This document shows, piece by piece, positions 1 through 8,528 of a DNA stretch of 24,859 nucleotides (position 1 is its first letter; each line of letters begins with the position of its first letter). The DNA comes from Dehalococcoidia bacterium UBA6495 (GTDB lineage Bacteria; Chloroflexota; Dehalococcoidia; Lucifugimonadales; UBA826): contig DJMH01000011.1 in the NCBI GenBank assembly GCA_002435305.1, positions 3,679 to 28,537 on the forward strand, written 5' to 3'. The notes beneath the pieces were generated by a model that was given only the letters and a program-made list of their open reading frames with translations, ran no database searches and was not told where the DNA came from. A program made the position numbers and the translations under genes.

Positions 1-1632
1 AAATATAAAACTCCCTATTGGTCTATTTTCGTCCTTGATCCCAGCACGTCCTCTTCTTACGGCTTCACAAACTGCTTCAACGGCTTCTTGTTGACCAACA
101 AGCCTACTTTGGATGCGAGATTCCATGCTAAGAAGTTTGTCAGCCTCACTTTCTAACAATCTTTCAACAGGTATGCCTGTCCAAGTAGCAATGAGGGAAG
201 CTATATCCTCGGAAGTTACTTGCCGTTCAGAAGTTTCGAAACTGTTTAATTGGTTTTTTTCATCTGTATAGTTTTCCCCAATTCGGGCTATTTCCGCCTT
301 GGTTTCTGCCGCCTTCTCGTAATCCCCCATCTCAGAGGAAGCTATCTCTTCTATCTGTAGCTGACGAAGTTTAGATTCTTTTTCTCTCAAAGACATTGGG
401 TGGAGCTGTTCATCAATTCGAATTTTACTTGCCGCTTCATCTATTAAATCGACAGCTTTATCTGGCAGTAACCTCCCAGATATATATCTATGACTCAACA
501 CTACTGAGGATTTAAGGGCTTCATCCTGTATTTTCAGCCTGTGATGGGCTTCATATTTGGGGCGGAGAGCCTTCAGCATTTCTATACTAGTATCTATATC
601 TGGCTCTTCAACCAGAATCGGCTGGAATCTTCTTTCAAGAGCTGCATCAGATTCAATGTACCTGGTGTATTCTTCTTCCGTCGTAGCGCCCAAACACTGA
701 AGTTCGCCTCTGGCGAGAGCGGGTTTCATCATGTTACTGGCATCAAGGCTACCGTCGGTAGCTCCAGCACCAACCACGGTATGAATTTCGTCGATAAAAA
801 GCATGACTTGACCGTTCGACTGTTTTACTTCGTCCATAACAGCTTTTAGTCTCTCTTCGAACTCACCGCGAAATTTTGACCCAGCAAGCAAGGATCCCAT
901 GTCTAAGGCAAGAATTCTCTTTGACCTAAGCTCGAATGGGACATCTCCAGCGACTATCCTTTGCGCCAGGCCTTCTGCCAAAGCTGTTTTACCTACACCA
1001 GCCCCACCGATTATTACTGGGTTGTTTTTCGTTCTCCGTATCAACGTCTGCATGACTCTGGATATTTCTACATCACGCCCAACAATAGGGTCCAAGCGAC
1101 CCTTTTCGGCCAACAGAGTCAAATCCGTGGCAAATTTTTCTAAAGACCTATATCGACTTTCGGCTCTTTGATCTGTAATTCTATGGGATCCCCGAATACC
1201 TTGAAGAGCTTTATATACCTCCTCAGTTGTGACTTTAAACCCACTCAGTAGTTCGGCTGATACTCCTGTCTCTTCCTCAGTGAGTGCTATAAGAATGTGT
1301 TCCGTTCCAATAAATTCATCATTTAACCTTTGGGATTCGTCGTCGGCCCTTTCAAACAATTCAGATAATCTGGGAGTAATAAAGATTTGATTTGCTTGAC
1401 CAGCCACCCTGTCATCCTCTTCCAGGTTAGCGTGAAGAGCGGCATGCAGAGCCTCTAGATTCACACCTAAAACACTGAAAATTTCGGAAGGGACCCCTTT
1501 TTCCTGCTCAATTAAAGCCATAAACAGATGTTCGGAATCCCACTGGTTGTGTCTATACCTGTTGAGTATGTCCTGAGAGGCAGCTATTACCTCTTGGGCC
1601 TGATCAGTAAACCTATCTGGACTTAAAACCAT
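1..1632 (-). CDS. clpC: ClpC-type AAA+ unfoldase, N-terminal part (cut by window edge)
   Basis: The minus-strand frame is open from an ATG at 1632 to the left edge, giving 544 residues with no stop. Read in order it has a double Clp-N repeat (about residues 1-145), a first AAA+ domain with Walker A GGAGVGKTAL and Walker B MLFIDEIH, a short middle region, and the start of the second AAA+ domain (ending GSFIF, just before its Walker A). The middle region carries a UVR-like stretch (MGDYEKAAETKAEI) instead of the long ClpB coiled coil, which points to ClpC, the partner of ClpP in proteolysis. The Walker A reads GGAG rather than the usual GEPG. A GGGGG stretch lies about 8 nt before the ATG. The second AAA+ domain and C-terminus are outside the window. 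ClpB or ClpE is less likely. Confidence 0.93.
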   Translation of the reverse strand, partial: MVLSPDRFTDQAQEVIAASQDILNRYRHNQWDSEHLFMALIEQEKGVPSEIFSVLGVNLEALHAALHANLEEDDRVAGQANQIFITPRLSELFERADDESQRLNDEFIGTEHILIALTEEETGVSAELLSGFKVTTEEVYKALQGIRGSHRITDQRAESRYRSLEKFATDLTLLAEKGRLDPIVGRDVEISRVMQTLIRRTKNNPVIIGGAGVGKTALAEGLAQRIVAGDVPFELRSKRILALDMGSLLAGSKFRGEFEERLKAVMDEVKQSNGQVMLFIDEIHTVVGAGATDGSLDASNMMKPALARGELQCLGATTEEEYTRYIESDAALERRFQPILVEEPDIDTSIEMLKALRPKYEAHHRLKIQDEALKSSVVLSHRYISGRLLPDKAVDLIDEAASKIRIDEQLHPMSLREKESKLRQLQIEEIASSEMGDYEKAAETKAEIARIGENYTDEKNQLNSFETSERQVTSEDIASLIATWTGIPVERLLESEADKLLSMESRIQSRLVGQQEAVEAVCEAVRRGRAGIKDENRPIGSFIF

Positions 1633-1675
1633 GTTATCGCCCCCACTACAAATAAATTTTCATCGTCCAACTTAT

Positions 1676-1704
1676 ATAATATCAATAAGGTTGACACGAT
1701 TCAA
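1676..1704 (-). promoter_or_regulatory. Sigma-70-like promoter for clpC
   Basis: On the minus strand a -35 TTGAAT (1704-1699) and a -10 TATTAT (1681-1676) are separated by exactly 17 bp, about 44 nt upstream of the clpC ATG. A GTTGA-N6-TCAAC inverted repeat (1690-1705) overlaps the -35 and could be an operator. No CIRCE element or clear CtsR site is visible. The assignment is by consensus match only. Confidence 0.5.
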
Positions 1705-1814
1705 CTCAAGGTTATGTAACATAGCTGCCGCAGCCCCTTATTTATAATCGATTCTAAGCTACCTTTGGAAATACATAGCATGACCATCAGTAACATATAA
1801 TACAATCAATACAC

Positions 1815-2465
1815 ATGCTGATAGATATTCATACCCATACATACCCGACCTCTGACGACAGCACCCTGACCCCAGAAGAACTCATCACTCGAGCAAAATT
1901 GATTGGCTTGGATGGAGTTTGTTTGACTGATCATGACGGATTTTGGAATCCTTCAGAAGTGGAAAAACTCGGCAAAGATAATGATTTTCTAGTAATCCCA
2001 GGATGCGAAGTAACCACCGAAGAGGGCCATTTATTAGTGTATGGTTTGACTGAATATATTTTCGGAATGCACAAATCAACCTTTGTAAAAGACCTTGTAG
2101 ATGAGGCAGGCGGCGCTATAGTGGTTGCCCACCCATATCGAAGGGTGTACCGCGAAACTGCCCCTCAGGATAAAACTTCCTATTCCGAAATGATACGCCG
2201 GGGGTTGAGAAATGAGGTGTTTGGCATGGTGGACGGCATAGAAATAAGAAACGGCAGGGGAACGGAAAAAGAAAATGAATTTTCTGGCAATTTGGCCAAG
2301 GAACTTAAAATGCCTGGGACCGGGGCAAGCGATGCACACAAACTATCTGATATAGGCACTTATGCCACAGAATTTTATGACAAAATTACTGGATTAGATG
2401 ACCTCATAGTTTCGATAAAATCCGGCAGATACGATGCTAGAAAATTGGATATTCACCCTGTATAA
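1815..2465 (+). CDS. PHP-domain metal-dependent phosphoesterase
   Basis: This 216-residue protein has the full set of PHP metal ligands: H6-T-H8, T-D39-H40-D, E65 (GCEVTT), H72, H106 (AHP) and D173-x-H175 (GASDAH). PHP proteins hydrolyse phosphoesters with a bi- or trinuclear metal site. The small stand-alone form resembles TrpH/YciV-type nucleases and nucleotidases, but the substrate cannot be read from sequence. No Shine-Dalgarno is visible. A TATAAT (1796-1801) ends only 13 nt before the ATG, so the transcript may be leaderless or nearly so. No good -35 accompanies it. The gene converges on holA with 7 nt between the stops. Confidence 0.85.
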   Translation: MLIDIHTHTYPTSDDSTLTPEELITRAKLIGLDGVCLTDHDGFWNPSEVEKLGKDNDFLVIPGCEVTTEEGHLLVYGLTEYIFGMHKSTFVKDLVDEAGGAIVVAHPYRRVYRETAPQDKTSYSEMIRRGLRNEVFGMVDGIEIRNGRGTEKENEFSGNLAKELKMPGTGASDAHKLSDIGTYATEFYDKITGLDDLIVSIKSGRYDARKLDIHPV

Positions 2466-2472
2466 CAGGCAG

Positions 2473-3447
2473 TTAACGAAGTTCTGATATCAGTAGGTGA
2501 AAGGATTCTTGTTCAGTTAATTTTCCTTCCCTTACACGAGTATTAGATTTCAAAAGCTTATCGTGCATACTTATAATCCTGGCCTGGGAAATTTTTTTTT
2601 CCATCTCCAAAGTCTTCTGCAAGGGATAGCCAAACAAATTAATATGCTTGCCAATATCGCCTGGTGGAATTTTCCGACTCAATAAATTTTTAGCCAGTAT
2701 TAGAAAGCGAAGTTGTCTTTCTATCATCCTCACAATTCCAGAAGGTGATTCTCCCAAACCTATAAGCATTAATGAAGCATTTAGAGCATCTCTAGTCCGA
2801 CCTTCTAATACAGAATCTACAACTCTAAACACATTTTGCTGTCGCACATAAGGCACCATGAGGGTTATATCTTCTTTAGTTATTAAACGTCCACGCGAGT
2901 AGGTTTTGATTTTGTTTAGTTCAGAATCGATTAAACGCAATTCGCTTCCTACGGAATCGGCTATAAGAGTTACCGCAGAGCGTTCGATGTTGAGACCCAA
3001 TTTTGAACAGCGGGTGTTTATCCATCCTAATAGTTCCCGATGTCTAAGCGGTGAAAATTTTTCAACCTGTCCAAGTTTAGAAATAGTGGACACGAATTTA
3101 TTAGAAGGTAATGATTCTCTCTCAATTAGCAATAAATTGGCTGTTGGAGGCAAATTCGTTAATAGATCTGGAAAGTTAAGCCACTCAGCTAAATCTTTTT
3201 TCAAACCGGCAGATCTTTTATCCACACCACTCAACCTATTAAGTAAACCCTCCACAATGACTAACCGCCTATCAGCCATAAACGGGACTGTTGATAATGA
3301 TGTCAACAATTCCTCTACGGTTACCACATTTCCATCTAACATGGTGGTATTGATATCCGACATCTCCGGCGGGGTTACTGTTAGGCGAAACTCAGATACA
3401 CGCTCTGAAAGCCTGAATTCATCTTTTCCTTCCAAAATGACGATCAA
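2473..3447 (-). CDS. holA: DNA polymerase III delta subunit
   Basis: The 324-residue product matches the delta subunit of the clamp loader, which opens the sliding clamp and passes it to DNA. Recognisable features are the N-terminal VILEGKDEF strand-loop, a central region with an S-x-x-G-x-E-L-R-L motif (SVGSELRLIDSELNKI), and the C-terminal helical collar (FRVVDSVLEGRTRDALN, RQLRFLILAKNLL). As usual for delta there is no functional Walker A. The start is a TTG at 3447 with GGGGTGA 5 nt upstream. An in-frame stop just further upstream, with no ATG or GTG between, leaves no better choice. Confidence 0.9.
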   Translation of the reverse strand: MIVILEGKDEFRLSERVSEFRLTVTPPEMSDINTTMLDGNVVTVEELLTSLSTVPFMADRRLVIVEGLLNRLSGVDKRSAGLKKDLAEWLNFPDLLTNLPPTANLLLIERESLPSNKFVSTISKLGQVEKFSPLRHRELLGWINTRCSKLGLNIERSAVTLIADSVGSELRLIDSELNKIKTYSRGRLITKEDITLMVPYVRQQNVFRVVDSVLEGRTRDALNASLMLIGLGESPSGIVRMIERQLRFLILAKNLLSRKIPPGDIGKHINLFGYPLQKTLEMEKKISQARIISMHDKLLKSNTRVREGKLTEQESFHLLISELR

Positions 3448-3542
3448 TTTTTCACCCCAATGGTAATCTCAACAAGCCTTATATCCAGAAATATAATAAA
3501 ATCTAAGATAGACATAAAATAATCACAACAAAAGCGAAAAAC

Positions 3543-3860
3543 ATGGGCCGGTTACCAATAATTTTCTTGAAATTAATGCTTGATAGAAGAATCCCTATCA
3601 AATACAAGCTCTTACCTGCCCTAGGCCTTGCTTATGTCATCTTACCATTTGACATCGTCCCCGACATGCTGCCGATCCTAGGGTTTTTAGATGACATTGT
3701 CATTCTTGTGGGCTCAATAATAATTTTTATGATTTTTGGCCCACTCAGAAAACTATCCGATACAATGAAAAATTCCAAAACAAAAGAAAATCGACAGAAA
3801 GAACCCGATATTGTTGAAGGAGAATATCGCATAATCGACGAACCTAAAGACCCCCAGTAA
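3543..3860 (+). CDS. DUF1232 (YkvA-like) small membrane protein
   Basis: This 105-residue protein carries the DUF1232 signature: a hydrophobic stretch with LPALGLAYVILPFDIVPD, then a G-F-L-D-D motif and a second hydrophobic helix (about residues 50-68). The C-terminal 35 residues are charged and probably cytoplasmic. Function is unknown for the family. The gene stands alone between divergent holA and the rplI promoter, with no strong Shine-Dalgarno. The 95-nt gap to holA is AT-rich and may hold divergent promoters, including a TATAAT at 3492-3497, but no -35 is convincing. Confidence 0.82.
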   Translation: MGRLPIIFLKLMLDRRIPIKYKLLPALGLAYVILPFDIVPDMLPILGFLDDIVILVGSIIIFMIFGPLRKLSDTMKNSKTKENRQKEPDIVEGEYRIIDEPKDPQ

Positions 3861-3883
3861 TTCAATAAGAACTTAAGCCAATA

Positions 3884-3892
3884 TGTTATAAT
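3884..3892 (+). promoter_or_regulatory. Extended -10 promoter for the rplI-dnaB operon
   Basis: TGT followed by a perfect TATAAT (3887-3892) forms an extended -10 element 82 nt before the rplI ATG. No good -35 lies 16-18 nt upstream, which fits an extended -10 promoter. It sits just after the DUF1232 stop. Confidence 0.5.
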
Positions 3893-3974
3893 TCCCGCTC
3901 TTGCCGAACACAAAAAAACAAACACGAACCTGTCATAAATACGATCAGACTTGCGGGTTACAGGACTATTAACA

Positions 3975-4616
3975 ATGAGAGTTGTCTTTATAGAAGATGT
4001 TGAAGGGGTTGCATTAGGGGGAGAGATTAAGGAAGTAAAAAATGGATTTGCAAGAAATTACCTTATCCCTAAAAATCTTGCCGCGCCGGCCACCCACAAC
4101 AACCTACAAAGAATTCACAAACTAACCAAGGGTGCTGCCATTTCCAGGACATATCGGCTGGATGAAATGAAAAATTTGGCTGAAACCCTAGACGGGACGG
4201 AAATAGGTATTGAAATGCGAGCTGGATCCAATAATCGGCTTTACGGGTCCGTGACTGGCACCATGGTAGCTGATGCATTGGCGGAAGAGACTGGCATAGA
4301 AATTGAAAGGAGATTGGTACAACTTGATGATCCCATCAGAGAGGTAGGGACATACGAAGTCCCTCTAAGACTTTACTCAGATGTGAATGCTCTAATAAAA
4401 GTTACTGTTTACGCCACCGGCACCGACCCTTTTGAGATGGTTGCTCAAGAAAACGAAGAGTCGAATGAGGACAAGTTGTCACCGGAAGGTGAATTGGATG
4501 GGAACCCTATAGAAACCTCGAACTCGGATACACCAGAAGAGGTTCAAGTATCTTCTATTACGCTCGAAGAAAGTAATACGACAGAAGCCGAACCAGAGGA
4601 AGACTCCCAAGAGTAA
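3975..4616 (+). CDS. rplI: 50S ribosomal protein L9 with an acidic C-terminal tail
   Basis: The N-terminus is classic L9: MRVVFIEDVEGVALGG then VKNGFARNYLIPKNLA, the rRNA-binding fold. A long connecting helix and C-terminal domain follow. The start is the ATG at 3975; an upstream in-frame TTG at 3951 would add eight residues not seen in L9. AGGA lies 9 nt before the ATG. The protein is 213 residues against about 150 for typical L9. The surplus, from about residue 150, is a low-complexity tail rich in Glu, Asp, Ser and Thr, likely disordered. rplI next to dnaB is a conserved bacterial arrangement. Confidence 0.92.
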   Translation: MRVVFIEDVEGVALGGEIKEVKNGFARNYLIPKNLAAPATHNNLQRIHKLTKGAAISRTYRLDEMKNLAETLDGTEIGIEMRAGSNNRLYGSVTGTMVADALAEETGIEIERRLVQLDDPIREVGTYEVPLRLYSDVNALIKVTVYATGTDPFEMVAQENEESNEDKLSPEGELDGNPIETSNSDTPEEVQVSSITLEESNTTEAEPEEDSQE

Positions 4617-4716
4617 CCGGAAACTGAATTGTCGATAGCATTTTGACTTGATTGCGTGGAACTGATCATGTGATAATCGACAACCCATACGCCAAATTGG
4701 ACCCCGGGAGATTGGG

Positions 4717-6087
4717 TTGTACACCGATAGAACTCTGCCACACGATATCGAAGCTGAACACTCAGTCATAGGATCTTTGTTACTAGACGGAGATTCATTG
4801 TCAAAAGTGTCTTCCATATTGAAACCCACTGATTTTTACCTGGAAAAAAACCGATACTGCTTTGAGGCTTGTTTGAATTTAGCTGGCAGAAATGAGGTCA
4901 TAAACCAGGTAACCGTAGCTCACGAATTGTCCCTCCAAGAAAAATTGGAGTCTGTAGGAGGATCGGTTCATCTATCAGATATGGTCAATGGGGTGCCAAG
5001 CCCGGCTCACATACTGCATTTCGCTCAAATAGTCCAAAGAACATCCATTATGCGGCAACTTGTGCAAGCTGCCGGCTCTATTGCAACCATAGGGTATGAA
5101 AGTTCACCTGACACCGCCGAATCGTTAAATCGGGCAGAAGAGCTTCTTTTCGGCATCCGTTCCGAAGGAGGAACAAGGGATTTCACCACATTGCGTGAGG
5201 TTCTCGACAATTATATGGCTGAAAGTCTACAACCGGACATAAATACGTTAGCGCCTGTCCAAAGTGGTTACAATCAATTTGACCAGCTTTTGGGAGGTGG
5301 AATGCAGCGATCTGACCTACTAATAGTGGCCGCGAGGCCTAGTCTAGGGAAAAGTACCCTGGCCATTAACATGGCAGCTGCAGCGGCGGCTAATGGTAAC
5401 AATGTTGGTATTTTCAGTCTAGAAATGAGTGCCGCACAGATAGCCCTCCGCCTTCTTTCTAGTGAAGCCCTTGTAGATAGCCATAGACTGCGGCTTCAAT
5501 TAATCAATGAATTGGAAGAGCAAAGACTCGTCGATGCAATTGGCAATCTTTCTGACCTTCCCCTATACATCGACGACACTCCATTTCAAACGATCGTTGA
5601 GATGCGTAGCAAAGCTAGACGCCTTCAAACAGAGAAAGGTCTAGACCTAATAATTGTGGACTATTTGCAACTGATAAATGGCAGTGGTGGTAGAAATAAC
5701 AACAGGGTTCAGGAAATGGGGGAAATATCAAGATCGTTGAAAGGTATGGCTAGAGATCTTAACGTACCGGTGCTAGCCTGCTCACAGCTAAGCCGAGCAA
5801 TAGAACAACGTCCAGATCACCGGCCCATGTTATCCGATTTACGAGAAAGTGGCAGCATAGAACAAGACGCTGATGTAGTTGCTTTCATACATCGTGAAGA
5901 TAGATACGTCGACCCTGAGGCCTGGGAAAAACGATATCCAACTCAAGAATATCCAGCTAATATTGCAGACATAATAGTAGCCAAACATAGAAATGGTCGA
6001 ACTGGGGGAATAAAGCTTTATTTTCAAGAACGTTTTGTTAAATTTGAGAATCTAGAAATTTATCAGCAAGATTCAGTAAGTGCATAA
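4717..6087 (+). CDS. dnaB: Replicative DNA helicase DnaB
   Basis: This 456-residue protein has the DnaB N-terminal domain (LPHDIEAEHSVIGSLLLDG) and a RecA-like C-terminal motor: Walker A ARPSLGKST (about residues 205-213), Walker B IIVDYLQLI (about 310-317), and the DLRESGSIEQDAD motif. It unwinds DNA at the fork as a hexamer. The Walker A reads SLGKS where most DnaB have SMGKT. The start is a TTG at 4717 with GGGAG 6 nt upstream; no ATG or GTG lies between it and the preceding in-frame stop. The 100-nt gap after rplI contains an 8-bp inverted repeat (4629-4636 and 4676-4683, TTGTCGAT) of unknown role. The stop overlaps the next start by one base (TAATG). Confidence 0.95.
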   Translation: MYTDRTLPHDIEAEHSVIGSLLLDGDSLSKVSSILKPTDFYLEKNRYCFEACLNLAGRNEVINQVTVAHELSLQEKLESVGGSVHLSDMVNGVPSPAHILHFAQIVQRTSIMRQLVQAAGSIATIGYESSPDTAESLNRAEELLFGIRSEGGTRDFTTLREVLDNYMAESLQPDINTLAPVQSGYNQFDQLLGGGMQRSDLLIVAARPSLGKSTLAINMAAAAAANGNNVGIFSLEMSAAQIALRLLSSEALVDSHRLRLQLINELEEQRLVDAIGNLSDLPLYIDDTPFQTIVEMRSKARRLQTEKGLDLIIVDYLQLINGSGGRNNNRVQEMGEISRSLKGMARDLNVPVLACSQLSRAIEQRPDHRPMLSDLRESGSIEQDADVVAFIHREDRYVDPEAWEKRYPTQEYPANIADIIVAKHRNGRTGGIKLYFQERFVKFENLEIYQQDSVSA

Positions 6088-6740
6088 TGGCATTTCAAGG
6101 GTTTATAAAAGGAGTGAGGTACATACCCGTTCCTGCTCCTGTATTCGGGGAATTATTGCAGGAAATACAAGATATAACTGAGTTAAAAATAATTCTCCGG
6201 ATTATCCGTCTAATACACAATAAAAAGGGTTTGGAAAGGTATGTGTCCATAGACGAACTGCTGGCGGATCGTGTTCTTTCAGTCGGCATAGGCTCGATGG
6301 ATCTGGATAGTCGGAGAACACATATCCTTCAGTCTTTGGAATCTTCAGAAAAACGGAAAATATTAATCAAAATCAACAGAAAAGATACAGGCGCATTCGC
6401 ATATTTCTTGAACACGGAATTCGAAAGGCAAGCAATCGGGAAAATGAAGGATTTTGAACACCAATCTGATTTTGAACCCTGGGAAACGGGCGAAGATAGA
6501 CCAAATATATATTCTCTTTACGAACAGAATATTGGTATATTAACTCCAATTGTGGCAGAAAAAATCGGAGAAGCGGAACAAAGATACCCTGTGGAGTGGA
6601 TAGAGGAGGCGATAACAGAGGCTGTATCTCTCAATTCAAGAAATTGGAGATATATTTCGAGAATACTAGAACGTTGGGAAATAGAGGGAAAACAAAATGG
6701 AGAATCTAGGAAGCATTCTGGCAAAGCTAGATACATTTAA
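6087..6740 (+). CDS. DnaD-domain replication protein (helicase loader candidate)
   Basis: The C-terminal 60 residues carry a DnaD/DnaB_2-type domain: YEQNIG-x-LTPI, then YPVEWIEEAITEAV and NWRYISRILERW. This domain is known from Bacillus DnaD and DnaB, which help load the replicative helicase. The N-terminal 120 residues look like a winged-helix region (FGELL, RIIRLIHNKKG). The protein is 217 residues and uses no ATP motif. It overlaps dnaB by one base and the following ATPase by 44 nt, so translational coupling within a helicase-loading operon is likely. The role in loading is inferred from domain and context. Confidence 0.85.
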   Translation: MAFQGFIKGVRYIPVPAPVFGELLQEIQDITELKIILRIIRLIHNKKGLERYVSIDELLADRVLSVGIGSMDLDSRRTHILQSLESSEKRKILIKINRKDTGAFAYFLNTEFERQAIGKMKDFEHQSDFEPWETGEDRPNIYSLYEQNIGILTPIVAEKIGEAEQRYPVEWIEEAITEAVSLNSRNWRYISRILERWEIEGKQNGESRKHSGKARYI

Positions 6741-8049
6741 AGCTAACAGAAGCAACGATCTCTCTCAAAATATAGATCTAGATCCGCCTATAAATTGTGA
6801 TATATGCAACGATAAAGGGTGGCTAACTCCCAAACTTCCAACAGGTCACCAAGACTTTGGATCGATAAGATCTTGTGTATGCCGAAAAAATGTAAAACAG
6901 GAAGAAATGACGACCAGGCTACTTTCATACAGTAACTTAGGGTCTCTCTCACGCTACACTTTTGAAACCTTGGATCTGAAAAATGAGTCAACTCAGCAGG
7001 ACGGAGGCGACATTTTTCGTGAAGCTTTCATAACCTGTTCCAATTACTCCGAAGGTCCGAGTGGCTGGATATTGATCAATGGCCCACATGGGTCCGGCAA
7101 AACCCATCTTTCCGCGGCAATAGCTAACAGGTGTATTTCAACGGGAAAGCCCGCCTTCTTTATATATGTCCCTGATTTAATGGATCACCTCAGAGCTAGT
7201 TATACAAATAATTTGGACTTTGACTACGATGACTTGTTCGACCAGGTTAAAAATGCACCAATATTAATCCTGGACGGTATAACTGACCACAGCGTAAGTA
7301 GCTGGTCGGCGGAGAAATTGAATCAGATACTCAATCACCGATCAAACGGAAGACTCCCCACTGTTTTAACCACTTCTGAAGATATCAATTCTTTAGACCC
7401 GTTTATCAGAAGCAGAATATACGATTCAAATCTTTGTAATATAGTCACAACGGATTTAAGAATTAGCAGTTATGACGAAATATCTTCTCTCGGAGCTATT
7501 CCTAAAGAACTTTCACAGATGAACTTCGATACCTTTAACCCAAAAGGGAGGAGGGGAAATTCCAATTTAGAACCAGTCTTTGAAAGTGCCAAGAAATACA
7601 GTCAGACCCCAGATGGATGGCTCACCTTCTACAGCGATAATTCAGGCGTGGGTAAAACCCATTTGGCAGTTGCCATCGGGAATTATCGCAAATCAGTTGG
7701 CGAGGATGTTTTCTTTGCATTCGTACCAGAATTAATGGATGAATTGAGATCCGGGTTCTCTCCAGACAGCTCGCTTAATTCATCCCGTATTTTCGATAGA
7801 GTTAAGGATTCCTCATTATTGATTTTGGATGATTTGGGAAATGAACAAGACACAGACTGGTCCCAAAAAACGATATATCATCTTTTGGTTTACCGACACA
7901 ATCACAGGCTACCAACGATTATAACAACCAGGACAGATTTCACCAGCATAGCCGGTAGAAGCGCGCAAGCCTCCAGAATCCAAGATGCCAAGATAGGCCA
8001 AATTCTGAACATTCAAGCTCCGGATTACAGAATGGGTAAGACCCGATAA
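6697..8049 (+). CDS. Tandem double DnaC-like AAA+ ATPase (helicase loader candidate)
   Basis: This 450-residue protein contains two successive DnaC/IstB-type AAA+ modules that resemble each other. An N-terminal cysteine set, C34-x2-C37 and C60-x-C62, probably binds zinc as in other DnaC-like proteins. Module 1 (about 95-240) has an intact Walker A GPHGSGKTHL (129-138) but Walker B ILILDG, with Gly194 where an acidic residue is expected. Module 2 (about 285-425) has SDNSGVGKTHL, with Asp314 in place of the first P-loop glycine, and an intact Walker B LLILDDLG (374-381). Both keep F-x-x-V-P-(D/E)-LMD-x-LR and LPT-(V/I)-(L/I)-TT. A GAGGG lies 8 nt before the ATG. Given dnaB two genes upstream it is probably a helicase loader; a transposition-type ATPase is unlikely here. 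Confidence 0.85.
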   Translation: MENLGSILAKLDTFKANRSNDLSQNIDLDPPINCDICNDKGWLTPKLPTGHQDFGSIRSCVCRKNVKQEEMTTRLLSYSNLGSLSRYTFETLDLKNESTQQDGGDIFREAFITCSNYSEGPSGWILINGPHGSGKTHLSAAIANRCISTGKPAFFIYVPDLMDHLRASYTNNLDFDYDDLFDQVKNAPILILDGITDHSVSSWSAEKLNQILNHRSNGRLPTVLTTSEDINSLDPFIRSRIYDSNLCNIVTTDLRISSYDEISSLGAIPKELSQMNFDTFNPKGRRGNSNLEPVFESAKKYSQTPDGWLTFYSDNSGVGKTHLAVAIGNYRKSVGEDVFFAFVPELMDELRSGFSPDSSLNSSRIFDRVKDSSLLILDDLGNEQDTDWSQKTIYHLLVYRHNHRLPTIITTRTDFTSIAGRSAQASRIQDAKIGQILNIQAPDYRMGKTR

Positions 8050-8070
8050 ACACAGGAATCAAACTTTTAA

Positions 8071-8436
8071 ATGACACTAGCTGAAGATTGTACGTTCTGC
8101 AAAATAATTTCCGGAAAGGAACCGGCTGCTTTCCACCACGAGGAAAAAGATTTTGTCGTGTTTGAAAATAACCTTAGATGGTTTTCAACTCAATTGCTTT
8201 TCGTACCCAAATTGCATATGAACCAATCTAATTTATGGTCATCAAAAAATCTGATGTCTGAAATCGGATTTCTCGCTAATGAGATGGGTCAGAAAAGGTG
8301 TCCATCGGGTTATAGAATCCTTTCCAATTTTGGAGAGGACGGTATGCAATCCCAGGAGCATGCACACCTGCACCTAGTTGGTGGAAGTAAATTGGGGATG
8401 TACGTATGGGGCAAGCCGAGAAAAAATCCACTATGA
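8071..8436 (+). CDS. HIT-family protein
   Basis: The 121-residue protein has the layout of a histidine-triad hydrolase: an N-terminal C7-x-x-C10 with KIISG, a central V-F-E-N-N-L-R-W strand, and the triad GMQSQEHAHLHLVGG with H97, H99 and H101. HIT proteins hydrolyse or transfer nucleoside phosphates, using the middle histidine as nucleophile. It lies 21 nt after the double ATPase gene and probably shares its transcript. No close Shine-Dalgarno is visible. The 92 nt downstream, before the convergent DAHP synthase stop, show no gene or clear terminator. Confidence 0.85.
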   Translation: MTLAEDCTFCKIISGKEPAAFHHEEKDFVVFENNLRWFSTQLLFVPKLHMNQSNLWSSKNLMSEIGFLANEMGQKRCPSGYRILSNFGEDGMQSQEHAHLHLVGGSKLGMYVWGKPRKNPL

Positions 8437-8528
8437 CAAAGTATCGAAAACCCTCGAATATCTGTATTACGCTCCAAATGTCAGAATGCAGTTATATCCT
8501 GTGAACCATATTAAATATGTCTTCAACA

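Noticed and set aside
3951..3974. In-frame TTG start for rplI eight codons upstream
   Set aside because: L9 proteins begin at the MRVVFIED strand, and AGGA is well placed for the ATG at 3975.
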